NCBI GenBank assembly: GCA_044598425.1
Contig: CP172536.1
Coordinates: 744,001 to 808,000 of the forward strand
Direction: 5' to 3'
DNA from: JAEVLT01 sp044598425
GTDB taxonomy: Bacteria; Bacillota; Bacilli; Bacillales; Cytobacillaceae
DNA length: 64,000 nucleotides
Below, one piece after another: positions 53,938 through 62,493 of the stretch; position 1 is the first letter of the stretch; every line of letters starts with the position of its first letter. A program made the translations under genes and the position numbers. The notes beneath the pieces are model-generated. The model was not told where the DNA came from and searched no databases. It saw only the letters and a list, made by a program, of their open reading frames with translations.

Positions 53938-55077
53938 TTGAAAAAACGTGTTATTGTTCTTGGCGGTGGAAGCGGCGGATCGATGGTGGCCAATAAACTT
54001 GCACGTCAGCTAAGCAAGGAAATTAAAAATGAGGAAATTGAAATCGTTCAAATTACGAATTCTTCGAAGCATATTTATCAGCCTGGATACTTATTTATTG
54101 CCTTAAATGAAAAGGATCCAGATCACTTTATTCGCAGCCAGTCCTCCATTGTCCATCGCAATGTTCAATTAATTGAGGACGAAATAACCGAAATTGATGT
54201 GAACAATAAATTGTTAAAATCAAAATCAACTCAATACAGCTATGACTATTTAGTGATTTCAACAGGCTCATACCCTGATTTCAACAGCCTTCCAGGGTTA
54301 AAGGAAGCTGCAAGTAACTTTTATACGCTTGAAGGTGCCATTCAATTGCGCGATAAGCTTGCTAATTTTGAAAAAGGAACGATTCTGATTACCGTTGATG
54401 TTCCACACAAATGTCCTGCAGCTCCATTAGAATTAGTATTGATGCTTGATGACTATTTCCGCAAAAAAGGAAACCGAAAAGATGTTGTTCTAAAGTACAC
54501 GTACCCAATCGGACGGGTTCATTCGCTGCAGCCGGTTGCAGAATGGGCAGAACCGCAATTCGAACAAAGAGACATTCAGTTTGAGACCTATTTTAATCTT
54601 GAGGAAGTAAAACCAAAAGAAAAGCTTGCAGTAACAATGGATGGCGAGGAGCATCCATTTGACCTCTTGATCAGTATCCCGGCACATAAAGGAGCGGATG
54701 TGATCATTCAGTCAAACTTGGGCGATGAGTCGGGGTTTATTGATACAGACCGTTATTCATTAAAAATGGCTGGTCAAGATGATGTGTATGTGATTGGCGA
54801 TGCAACGAACTTGCCCATTAGTAAAGCAGGTTCTACAGCCCATTATCAATCGGAGATCTTAGTTAAAAATTTAGTTAATCGTCTTAAAGGATTACCGGAT
54901 ACAGCCACATATAACGGCAAGGTTGCTTGTTTTCTTGAGGCTAGCTTAGAAGAGGCGAGCATGATCACATTCGATTATCAAACTCCCCCTGCTCCAGCAC
55001 AGCCATCTGATTTTATGCATTGGTTTAAGGGAGTTTACAACGAATTGTATTGGCTTAATGCAAAAGGGATTATGTGA
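53938..55077 (+). CDS. FAD-dependent oxidoreductase, sulfide:quinone reductase-like
   Basis: 379 aa. The N-terminal FAD motif VIVLGGGSGGSMVANKLA, a second dinucleotide-fold stretch, and VYVIGDATNLPISKAGSTAH near the C-terminus fit the SQR/FCC-B family. Two Cys match the redox positions: Cys159 in PHKCPAAP and Cys331 in KVACFLEA. The C-terminal end HWFKGVYNELYW is amphipathic and may touch the membrane. It would oxidise sulfide or persulfide and pass electrons to quinone. TTG 53938 has GAGAGGG upstream; the frame starts at 53929. Confidence 0.88.
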   Translation: MKKRVIVLGGGSGGSMVANKLARQLSKEIKNEEIEIVQITNSSKHIYQPGYLFIALNEKDPDHFIRSQSSIVHRNVQLIEDEITEIDVNNKLLKSKSTQYSYDYLVISTGSYPDFNSLPGLKEAASNFYTLEGAIQLRDKLANFEKGTILITVDVPHKCPAAPLELVLMLDDYFRKKGNRKDVVLKYTYPIGRVHSLQPVAEWAEPQFEQRDIQFETYFNLEEVKPKEKLAVTMDGEEHPFDLLISIPAHKGADVIIQSNLGDESGFIDTDRYSLKMAGQDDVYVIGDATNLPISKAGSTAHYQSEILVKNLVNRLKGLPDTATYNGKVACFLEASLEEASMITFDYQTPPAPAQPSDFMHWFKGVYNELYWLNAKGIM

Positions 55078-55091
55078 GGAGTGTGTTTAAA

Positions 55092-55655
55092 ATGACTTTA
55101 GCAGTCCCGAAGCAGGAACAACAACAAGCAATGGAAAAAATACAAAGCTTTACTGAATCGGTTATGCCTTCCTTCACAGGTGATATGGTTCAGGACATCG
55201 CGGAAAAGGCCGTTAAAGGGATTGAGCTCGCAGATGAAATTTTGCAGCCTGAAACGCTTGAACTATTAAGAGTTTTACCTGAGGTAAGCAAGAATTTGGA
55301 GCGCACCTTGTTAGAGATTAAAAGACTCGAAGAGGGCGGTGTTTTTTCAACACTTTTTGATCTAGCCCAATTGGTTTCAAATGCAAAGAATGCGTTGACG
55401 GGTGACATGATCTTTGACATGACTGAAAAAGCAATAGCGGGAATTGAACTAGCAGATAATTTTGTTCAAAAGGGTACAATTGACTTGGCAAATCAAGCAC
55501 TGACAGCATTTGAAGAAGCAAAAACTGAGAGCAAAGAAAAGAAATCGATGACAAAATTGCAACTGTGGAAACAATTAAATCAGCGGGAAACAATGGAAGC
55601 AATGAGCTTTTTCTTGACGTTCCTGCAAAAATTTTCAAAGGAAATGAATAAATAA
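55092..55655 (+). CDS. DUF1641 protein of the sulfur operon
   Basis: 187 aa, helical. It appears to contain two related halves: MVQDIAEKAVKGIELADEIL near residue 35 and MIFDMTEKAIAGIELADNFV near residue 105, so an internal duplication of the core. It is distinct from the DUF1641 protein of the fdh operon. The partner flavoprotein ends 15 bp upstream. The recurring pairing of DUF1641 with membrane-linked redox enzymes suggests an accessory or docking role. ATG 55092 follows GAGGAG. Confidence 0.85.
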   Translation: MTLAVPKQEQQQAMEKIQSFTESVMPSFTGDMVQDIAEKAVKGIELADEILQPETLELLRVLPEVSKNLERTLLEIKRLEEGGVFSTLFDLAQLVSNAKNALTGDMIFDMTEKAIAGIELADNFVQKGTIDLANQALTAFEEAKTESKEKKSMTKLQLWKQLNQRETMEAMSFFLTFLQKFSKEMNK

Positions 55656-55657
55656 CC

Positions 55658-55690
55658 GGAAAAAGAGCTGTAACGTGCAGCTCTTTTTCT
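55658..55690 (+). terminator. Terminator of the sulfur operon
   Basis: AAAAAGAGCTG-TAACGTG-CAGCTCTTTTT. Confidence 0.88.
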
Positions 55691-55832
55691 GTTGGGAAAA
55701 TTTTTTTTGCAAGGTTTGAAAGTGGGAATTCGTGATTGTCTCTATTAGAAAAATGGTGAACTTTTGATCAATGAATAAATTAGTAATTGACGAAAAGAGT
55801 ATTATTTTATAAGATGAAAACGTAATCAGAAA

Positions 55833-55844
55833 GTAAACGTTTAC
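55833..55844 (+). promoter_or_regulatory. LacI/MalR-type operator before the second lacI gene
   Basis: GTAAACGTTTAC is a perfect palindrome 36 bp before the start codon. An identical copy lies after the gene at 56905. Confidence 0.75.
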
Positions 55845-55879
55845 GCGACGTTTTGCTAAATGAAGAGGAAGGGAAGCGC

Positions 55880-56908
55880 ATGACCCCCACCATAAAGGAT
55901 GTGGCAAAAAAAGCAAATGTATCGATTGCCACTGTATCAAGAATTATAAACAACAAACCTGGTTTTTCCGTAAAAACAAAGCAAAAGGTTCTAAAAGTCA
56001 TTGAAGAACTTGGTTATCAGCCGAATGCAGTCGCTCGCGGGCTGGTGAACAAAAGGACCGAAACAATTGGTGTTTTAATTCCAAAGGTTTCGAACATGCT
56101 TGCAGCCGAAATCTTAAACGGCATTGACGATTTTGCCCATCGTTTAGGATTGAGTGTAATCGTTTGCAATACAGACAGTAATGGCAAGCGGACGATGGAC
56201 TATTTAAGGATTCTTGCTGAAAAACGGATTGACGGGATTATTTTTGTAAGTGAAATGGTAACAGACGCCTATTATCAAGCGATATTGGAAATGAAGGTGC
56301 CGGTTGTCCTTGTTTCAACGATTTCCTATCAGTTTCCGCTTCCTTACGTAAAAGTGGATGACAGGCACGCGGCCTTCAGTGCTACAGACTATTTAATTCG
56401 GCATGGCCATCGGAAAATTGCGATGATTACCGGCAGTGAAAGCGATCCGGTTGCCGGAATTCCAAGAATTGAAGGATACAAATCGGCACTTGCATTAAAT
56501 GGACTCGAAATGAACGAAGAACTGATTGTTAATGCTGCCAATTTCGGGTATGAAGATGGAATCAAAGCAATGGAAGAAATCATCAGTCGAAAGCTTGATA
56601 TTACCGCGATCTTTGCCAGCAGTGATGAACTTGCTGCTGGAGCGATGTCGAAAGCTTATCAACAAGGAATTCAGATCCCCGGCCAGCTTTCGATTATTGG
56701 CTATGATAATACAAAACTGGCAGAGATGGTGATTCCCCCGTTAACAGCCGTTTCCCAGCCCCTTTATGAAATGGGGAAAGCAGCTGCAACAATGCTCTTT
56801 GAAATGGTTGAAACTGGTGAAACGATCATTGAAAGCCGAATCATGCCGCATAAAATTATTGAACGGCAGACGATACAAACAATGGATTCATTTTTGTCAG
56901 AAAAGTAA
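55880..56908 (+). CDS. LacI-family regulator of alpha-glucoside use (MalR-like)
   Basis: 342 aa. The HTH is TIKDVAKKANVSIATVSRII with the hinge YQPNAVARGLVNKR. The effector domain has the PBP fold with ATDYLIRHGHRKIAMITGSE, AIFASSDELAAGAMSKAY and LSIIGYDNTKLAEMV. The palindrome GTAAACGTTTAC occurs in front of this gene and again across its stop codon, directly before the GH13 genes. It therefore most likely represses itself and the glucosidases. ATG 55880 follows GAGGAAGGG. Confidence 0.93.
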   Translation: MTPTIKDVAKKANVSIATVSRIINNKPGFSVKTKQKVLKVIEELGYQPNAVARGLVNKRTETIGVLIPKVSNMLAAEILNGIDDFAHRLGLSVIVCNTDSNGKRTMDYLRILAEKRIDGIIFVSEMVTDAYYQAILEMKVPVVLVSTISYQFPLPYVKVDDRHAAFSATDYLIRHGHRKIAMITGSESDPVAGIPRIEGYKSALALNGLEMNEELIVNAANFGYEDGIKAMEEIISRKLDITAIFASSDELAAGAMSKAYQQGIQIPGQLSIIGYDNTKLAEMVIPPLTAVSQPLYEMGKAAATMLFEMVETGETIIESRIMPHKIIERQTIQTMDSFLSEK

Positions 56909-56916
56909 ACGTTTAC
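56905..56916 (+). promoter_or_regulatory. LacI/MalR-type operator before the GH13 genes
   Basis: GTAAACGTTTAC overlaps the TAA stop of the repressor gene and lies 15 bp before the ATG of the GH13 pseudogene. Confidence 0.75.
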
Positions 56917-56930
56917 GCAGGTGGTGCTAA

Positions 56931-57949
56931 ATGAAAAAGCAGTGGTGGAAAGAAGCGGTAGTCTATCAAGTTTATTGGCAGAGTTTTTTCGATTCAAATG
57001 GTGATGGAATTGGCGATTTACAAGGCGTCATCAACAAGCTTGATTATATAAAAGAACTGGGGGTTGACGTGGTTTGGTTAAACCCAATGTACGAATCGCC
57101 GGATGAAGACAATGGCTACGATATCTCCAATTATTATGGCGTAATGGAAAAAGCAGGAGATTTGGAAACAGTGGATCTTTTGATTCAGGAAGTTCATCAG
57201 CGCGGAATGAAAATCATCATGGATTTAGTTGTCAATCATACTTCGGATCAGCATCCATGGTTTATCGAGTCAAAATCATCGAAAGAAAATCCGAAGCGGG
57301 ATTGGTATATTTGGAAGGATCCAGTAGATGGTGGTGCACCCAATAATTGGCGGTCTTATTTTACACCTTCTGCGTGGGAATATGATGAAAAAACGCAGCA
57401 ATATTATTTCCATTCTTTTGCCGTTCAGCAGCCTGATTTGAATTGGGAAAATCCAGAGGTTCGCGAAGAGATTTATCGGATGATGCGTTATTGGCTTGAT
57501 CGCGGCATTGACGGTTTTCGGATGGATGTGATCAACCTTTTGGCAAAAATGGAAGGGCTTCCTGATACAGAGAATCCATACGACATTTCCTATTTAGGAA
57601 ATAATTCGGGCATTCATGAGTACCTTCAAGAAATGAATCGGGAAGAGCTGCAGCAATTTATAAAAAATTAATTGCATTACGCAAGGAAAATGAAGTGATG
57701 GTATACGGAGACTATAATGATTTGTCTATTGATGAGCCGGTAGTGTATGTCTATTCCCGTTCACTTAACGGGCAAACATGGCTCGTGCTCTTAAATCCGA
57801 ATGCGGAGGAAAATGAGTACCAGCTGCCTGAAGCGTTAGCGGATCAGGAGAAAAAGCTTATTATCGCCAAATATTCTGATGTTGGGACTGAACCGGTAAA
57901 GGAAACAATCCGTTTGCGACCCTATGAGGCAAGAGTTTACGAGCTCTAA
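56931..57949 (+). pseudogene. GH13 oligo-1,6-glucosidase with a large internal deletion
   Basis: The 5' part encodes 246 aa of a normal GH13 enzyme (WWKEAVVYQVYWQSFFDSNG, VNHTSD, DGFRMDVI) up to EYLQEMNREELQQF. The next codons belong to the C-terminal domain of the same enzyme in a different frame (LIALRKENEVMVYGDYND to RLRPYEARVYEL). About 250 codons covering the acid/base Glu and the NHDQ motif are lost, and a stop follows at 57669. Comparison with the intact paralogue at 58093 puts the break at a shared TTATAAAAAATT. Promoter, operator and ribosome site are intact, so a truncated product may be made. Confidence 0.92.
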
Positions 57950-58092
57950 ACTAAACAAAGAAAATTGTTGAATTCTACGAGCTTTGGCAGGAATTCGACA
58001 AAATTGTAGTTGGATTCGACGTATTTTCATGCGAATTCGACGTCTATTAGAATAATTTCAAAAACTCTACTTAAAAATGGAGGTTTTATCGG

Positions 58093-59781
58093 ATGGAACG
58101 TACATGGTGGAAAGAAAGCGTTGTCTATCAAATTTACCCAAGAAGTTTTATGGATGCCAATGGAGATGGAATTGGGGATATTAAAGGAATAACTTCAAAA
58201 CTGGGTTATCTTCAAGAACTCGGCATTAACGTCATCTGGCTGTCGCCTGTATACAAATCACCAAATGATGACAACGGTTATGATATCTCCGATTACCGTG
58301 ATATTATGGATGATTTTGGAACGATGGAAGATTTTGATGAAATGCTTGCCGAAGCTCATAAACGCGGAATCAAAATTATGATGGATCTGGTTGTTAATCA
58401 TTCATCGGATGAACATCCATGGTTTATTGAGTCACGGTCTTCAAAAGATAATCCGAAGAGGGATTACTATATTTGGAAGCCTGGAAAGGATGGCAAAGAA
58501 CCGACGAACTGGGAGGCAGCGTTCAAAGGATCGGTTTGGGAATATGACGAGACGACAGATGAATATTATTTGCATCTTTTCAGCAAAAAACAGCCGGATT
58601 TAAACTGGGAGAATCCGAAGCTTCGCCGCGAAGTATACGATTTGATGACGTGGTGGCTTGAGAAGGGGATCGATGGTTTCCGCATGGATGTTATCAATAT
58701 GATATCCAAGGATCAGAGCTACCTTGACGGTGAAGTGTCCGAAGGGAAAAAGTATGGCAATGGCAGCCCTTACTTTTTAAATGGACCGAGAATCCATGAA
58801 TTTTTACAAGAGATGAATCAGGAAGTGCTTTCGAAGTACGACATTATCACAGTTGGCGAAACTCCAGGAGTGACGCCGGAGGACGCGATATTGTACACAG
58901 GTTCTGAACGTGGAGAGTTAAATATGGTTTTCCAATTTGAACACATGGGAGTAGGCGATGGTCCGGAAGGCAAATGGAGCAATCAATCATGGAAACTGGC
59001 TGATTTAAAACGAATTCTTTCAAATTGGCAAACAAAATTGGAAGAAGACGGCTGGAACAGTTTGTATTGGGACAACCACGATCAGCCGCGTGTCGTTTCT
59101 CGCTTTGGCAATGATTCTGAAGAGTACCGTGAAGTTTCCGCAAAAATGCTGGCAACCTGCCTGCATATGATGAAAGGAACTCCTTATATTTATCAAGGAG
59201 AAGAACTTGGAATGACAAATGTCCGTTTCGATTCAATTGATCGGTATAAAGATATCGAATCGCTCAATGCTTATCGCGAATATGTCAATGAAGGCGGTAT
59301 GGACCCTGAGGAATTTTTAAAAGTGATTCATGCACGCGGCCGTGACAATGCGCGCACCCCATTTCAATGGGATGACAGCGAACATGCTGGTTTTACAAGC
59401 GGTACACCTTGGATTGAAGTCAATCCAAACTATCCGCAAATCAATGCGAAAGAGCAAGTCGCGAATCCTGATTCCGTTTTTCATTTTTATAAAAAATTGA
59501 TTGAGCTGCGCAAACAGCATAAGATTATTGTTTACGGACGTTACGAGCTTCTTTTGGATGAGGATGAGCAGATCTATGCTTTTACAAGAACACTCGGAAA
59601 TGAACAACTGCTTGTGATCTGTAACTTTTCAAGCGAGCAGCCGAATTTTACACTGCCGCAAGGAATGGATGATTCAAGTAAAAAGCTAATGATTAATAAT
59701 TATACAGTCTATGTGGAAGAAAGCATTCAACAATTCACACTGCGTCCGTACGAAGCCCGTGTCTACCAATTTGAAAAATAA
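58093..59781 (+). CDS. malL: Oligo-1,6-glucosidase (alpha-glucosidase, GH13_31)
   Basis: 562 aa, full length. The (beta/alpha)8 barrel has the four GH13 regions: DLVVNHSSDEHP, GFRMDVINMIS with nucleophile Asp199, the acid/base Glu256 in IITVGETPG, and WDNHDQPRVVSRFG with the third Asp. Val200 after the nucleophile is typical of alpha-1,6-specific enzymes rather than maltases. It cleaves isomaltose-type oligosaccharides from starch or dextran in the cytoplasm. GGAGG precedes the ATG. It is probably co-transcribed from the LacI-controlled promoter through the GH13 pseudogene. Confidence 0.94.
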   Translation: MERTWWKESVVYQIYPRSFMDANGDGIGDIKGITSKLGYLQELGINVIWLSPVYKSPNDDNGYDISDYRDIMDDFGTMEDFDEMLAEAHKRGIKIMMDLVVNHSSDEHPWFIESRSSKDNPKRDYYIWKPGKDGKEPTNWEAAFKGSVWEYDETTDEYYLHLFSKKQPDLNWENPKLRREVYDLMTWWLEKGIDGFRMDVINMISKDQSYLDGEVSEGKKYGNGSPYFLNGPRIHEFLQEMNQEVLSKYDIITVGETPGVTPEDAILYTGSERGELNMVFQFEHMGVGDGPEGKWSNQSWKLADLKRILSNWQTKLEEDGWNSLYWDNHDQPRVVSRFGNDSEEYREVSAKMLATCLHMMKGTPYIYQGEELGMTNVRFDSIDRYKDIESLNAYREYVNEGGMDPEEFLKVIHARGRDNARTPFQWDDSEHAGFTSGTPWIEVNPNYPQINAKEQVANPDSVFHFYKKLIELRKQHKIIVYGRYELLLDEDEQIYAFTRTLGNEQLLVICNFSSEQPNFTLPQGMDDSSKKLMINNYTVYVEESIQQFTLRPYEARVYQFEK

Positions 59782-59782
59782 A

Positions 59783-59831
59783 ACATATGGCAAAAAATGA
59801 ACCGGTTCTGGGTTCATTTTTTGCCATATAA
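59783..59831 (+). terminator. Very long terminator hairpin after malL
   Basis: ATATGGCAAAAAATGAACC-GGTTCT-GGGTTCATTTTTTGCCATAT, an almost perfect 19-bp stem with an internal T-run. Confidence 0.85.
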
Positions 59832-59857
59832 GTTAGTAAGAAAAGGAGAAAAATTGT

Positions 59858-59920
59858 ATGAGACATCAGCAGGCCATTCAGAATGCAACCGATTTCATCC
59901 GAAATAATATTAAATTTTAA
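59858..59920 (+). pseudogene. 20-codon N-terminal remnant, AraC-regulator-like, or leader peptide
   Basis: ATG with AAAAGGAG upstream opens MRHQQAIQNATDFIRNNIKF and stops. The sequence looks like the first helix of AraC-type HTH regulators (HxxAIQxAIDYIEENL). The downstream gene's ribosome site lies directly behind the stop. It is either the stump of a lost regulator or a translated leader of the alpha-galactosidase gene. Confidence 0.4.
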
Positions 59921-59935
59921 ACAGGAGGGTTAAAA

Positions 59936-62122
59936 GTGGGAATTACATTTGACTCCAGTCAGCGAGTATTTCATTTGCAGGGTAAAGATACAAGCTATTG
60001 CCTGCAAATAGTTAGAGAGGGTTATTTAGCCCATTTATATTGGGGAAGAAAGATAAAAACCTACAATGGAAGCAATCCGATTCAATTTGCGAATCGTAGT
60101 TTTTCCCCAAATCCTGTCCCGGCTGACCGGGCATTTTCACTCGACACGCTGCCTCAGGAGTATCCAGCGTACGGCAACACCGATTTTCGCGCGCCAGCAT
60201 ACCAGATTCAATTAGAAAATGGCACAACGATCAGCGACCTTCGCTACAAAAGGCATCAAATTTTTCGTGGAAAACAAAAGCTTCCCGGGCTTCCCGCCAC
60301 TTATGTGGAGGAGGAGCACGAAGCGGAAACATTGGAAATTACCTTGGAAGATTCCTTGATTGGATTAAACGTTATCTTAATGTACACGGTTTTTGAAAAT
60401 TATAATGCCATCACACGTTCAGTAAGCATTCAAAATCATGGTAAGCAAACATTAAAAATTCTTCGTGCGCTAAGTGCCAGTGTTGATTTTCGCGATGATC
60501 AGTTTGATTTATTAACTCTATACGGCGCCCATGAAAATGAACGCAATATCACAAGACGCGGCATTGTCCCCGGAACACAAGCAATCGAAAGCAGAAGAGG
60601 AGCAAGCAGCCATCAGCAAAATCCGTTTATGGCATTGCTAAGAAAAAATGCCGCTGAAGATTATGGTGAAGTGTATGGATTCAATCTTGTCTATAGCGGG
60701 AATTTTTTAGCGCAAGTTGAAGTGGATCAATTCCACACAGCAAGGGCAGCGATTGGAATAAATCCGTTTGATTTTAGCTGGCTACTCGAACCTGGTGATT
60801 TTTTTCAAACACCGGAAGCAGTCCTCGTTTATTCTAGCAAAGGATTGGGAGGCATGAGCCGAACGTATCATGAACTATATCGAACCCGCTTATGCCGCGG
60901 AACATACCGTGATCTTCTGCGGCCAATTTTAATAAACAATTGGGAAGCCACTTATATGAAGTTTACCGCAGAAAAAATAATCGAAATTGCCAAAGCGGGA
61001 AAAGAAGCTGGAATGGAATTATTTGTTTTGGACGATGGCTGGTTTGGCAAGAGAGAGAATGATAAAAGTTCACTTGGAGATTGGATCGTAAATAAACGTA
61101 AACTGCCAAAAGGACTAAAAGATCTTGCCGAGCGAATTCGTGGATTGGGCATGGATTTCGGTCTATGGTTTGAGCCGGAAATGGTTTCGGTTGATAGTGA
61201 TCTTTACCGGCAGCATCCTGATTGGTGTTTGCATGTTCCGGATCGGAATCGTTCAGAAGGCAGGAATCAGCTGGTTCTTGATTTATCCAGACAAGAGGTT
61301 TGCGATTATATTATTCAGGCGGTTTCTAGGATTTTAACGAGCGCCCCAATTACATATGTAAAATGGGATATGAATCGTCATATGACTGAGATCGGTTCCG
61401 CTTCATTACCGGCTGATCGGCAGCGGGAAACTGCCCATCGGTATATGCTTGGACTTTATCTTGTTTTGGAGGAAATTACTTCACGCTTTCCAGATGTCTT
61501 GTTTGAAAGCTGTTCCGGCGGCGGCGGCCGTTTTGACCCAGGAATGCTTTATTACATGCCCCAGGTCTGGACAAGTGATAATACGGATGCCATTTCTCGT
61601 TTAACTATTCAGTACGGAACAAGTTTGGTTTATCCAGCGATTACAATGGGGGCACATGTTTCGGCTGTTCCTAATCACCAGGTTCACCGTATTCCCTCTC
61701 TGGAAATACGCGGACATGTTGCAATGTCAGGGAACTATGGCTATGAACTGGATTTAACAAAATTATCAGCAAAAGAAAAAGGGGAGATCAAAGAGCAGGT
61801 TCGGTTGTATAAGGACATACGTCCGCTTGTTCAATTTGGTGTTTTTTACCGGCTGCTTAGTCCGTTTGAAGGCAACCAAGCGGCATGGATGTTTGTTGCG
61901 GCAGATCAGTCAGAAGCAGTGGTTTGCTGGTACCAAGTTTTTGCAGAGCCAAATGCCCCCTTAGTTTATTTGCGCTTAAAAGGCTTAAATCCCGATGCTT
62001 TGTATGAGCATCTCGACACGAGGAATGTTTTCGGCGGGGATGAATTAATGTATACAGGGATGGCAATCCCACGCTTTAAAGGCGATTTCCGAAGTTTTCT
62101 TTGGCATTTCAAGAAAATCTGA
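59936..62122 (+). CDS. Alpha-galactosidase, GH36
   Basis: 728 aa, the size of the Geobacillus AgaA/AgaB enzymes. An N-terminal beta-sandwich precedes the barrel. LFVLDDGWFGKRENDKSSLG is the family core, the nucleophile is Asp478 in VKWDMNRH, and the acid/base is Asp548 in WTSDNTDA; both positions match the Geobacillus numbering. The ESCSGGGGRFDPGM loop is also present. It releases galactose from melibiose and raffinose-type sugars in the cytoplasm. The GTG start follows CAGGAGGG. It sits behind its own spacer after malL, and no transporter for it lies in the window. Confidence 0.94.
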   Translation: MGITFDSSQRVFHLQGKDTSYCLQIVREGYLAHLYWGRKIKTYNGSNPIQFANRSFSPNPVPADRAFSLDTLPQEYPAYGNTDFRAPAYQIQLENGTTISDLRYKRHQIFRGKQKLPGLPATYVEEEHEAETLEITLEDSLIGLNVILMYTVFENYNAITRSVSIQNHGKQTLKILRALSASVDFRDDQFDLLTLYGAHENERNITRRGIVPGTQAIESRRGASSHQQNPFMALLRKNAAEDYGEVYGFNLVYSGNFLAQVEVDQFHTARAAIGINPFDFSWLLEPGDFFQTPEAVLVYSSKGLGGMSRTYHELYRTRLCRGTYRDLLRPILINNWEATYMKFTAEKIIEIAKAGKEAGMELFVLDDGWFGKRENDKSSLGDWIVNKRKLPKGLKDLAERIRGLGMDFGLWFEPEMVSVDSDLYRQHPDWCLHVPDRNRSEGRNQLVLDLSRQEVCDYIIQAVSRILTSAPITYVKWDMNRHMTEIGSASLPADRQRETAHRYMLGLYLVLEEITSRFPDVLFESCSGGGGRFDPGMLYYMPQVWTSDNTDAISRLTIQYGTSLVYPAITMGAHVSAVPNHQVHRIPSLEIRGHVAMSGNYGYELDLTKLSAKEKGEIKEQVRLYKDIRPLVQFGVFYRLLSPFEGNQAAWMFVAADQSEAVVCWYQVFAEPNAPLVYLRLKGLNPDALYEHLDTRNVFGGDELMYTGMAIPRFKGDFRSFLWHFKKI

Positions 62123-62125
62123 ACA

Positions 62126-62172
62126 GAAAAAACCGGATGTCCAAGTTGAAAAACAGCCGGTTTTGCTTTTTT
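62126..62172. terminator. Terminator shared by the alpha-galactosidase and the converging minus-strand genes
   Basis: AAAACCGG ... CCGGTTTT with an A-rich left flank and TTTTTT on the right, so it could work in both directions. Confidence 0.75.
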
Positions 62173-62178
62173 TAAAAC

Positions 62179-62478
62179 TCAATGTGCTTTCGTCTTTTCT
62201 TCAGCCCACTTCACTTCAAGCAGCAGACGCTGTTTGAACAACTGTAAAACAAACTCTTCGTAAAAATCCTTACGAACGATTATTTGATAATGATGGTTTT
62301 TGTGTGCATAAACAAGCACATCTGTAATCAAGTTATTTTCGCTAAAATGTTTCTCGACTTTTTCAATCTGTTGTTTAAACTCATTTGTCAAAAAGGTAAT
62401 ATTGAATTCAATATCCTCGCCATTTTTTGTTTCGGTTAATTCCATCACAGTTTTATCAAATTTATAGGTTAATTTCAA
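62179..62478 (-). CDS. Hypothetical protein, 99 aa
   Basis: A small charged protein (MKLTYKFDKTVMELTETKNG, ending in KQRLLLEVKWAEEKTKAH) with predicted alternating beta strands and a C-terminal helix. No membrane segment or known motif. The TTG start follows GGAGC closely and lies 16 bp after the ArsB/NhaD-type gene, so the two form an operon. No family is recognised. The operon position suggests it may be an accessory of the transporter. Confidence 0.65.
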   Translation of the reverse strand: MKLTYKFDKTVMELTETKNGEDIEFNITFLTNEFKQQIEKVEKHFSENNLITDVLVYAHKNHHYQIIVRKDFYEEFVLQLFKQRLLLEVKWAEEKTKAH

Positions 62479-62493
62479 AAGCTCCAGCTCCCT

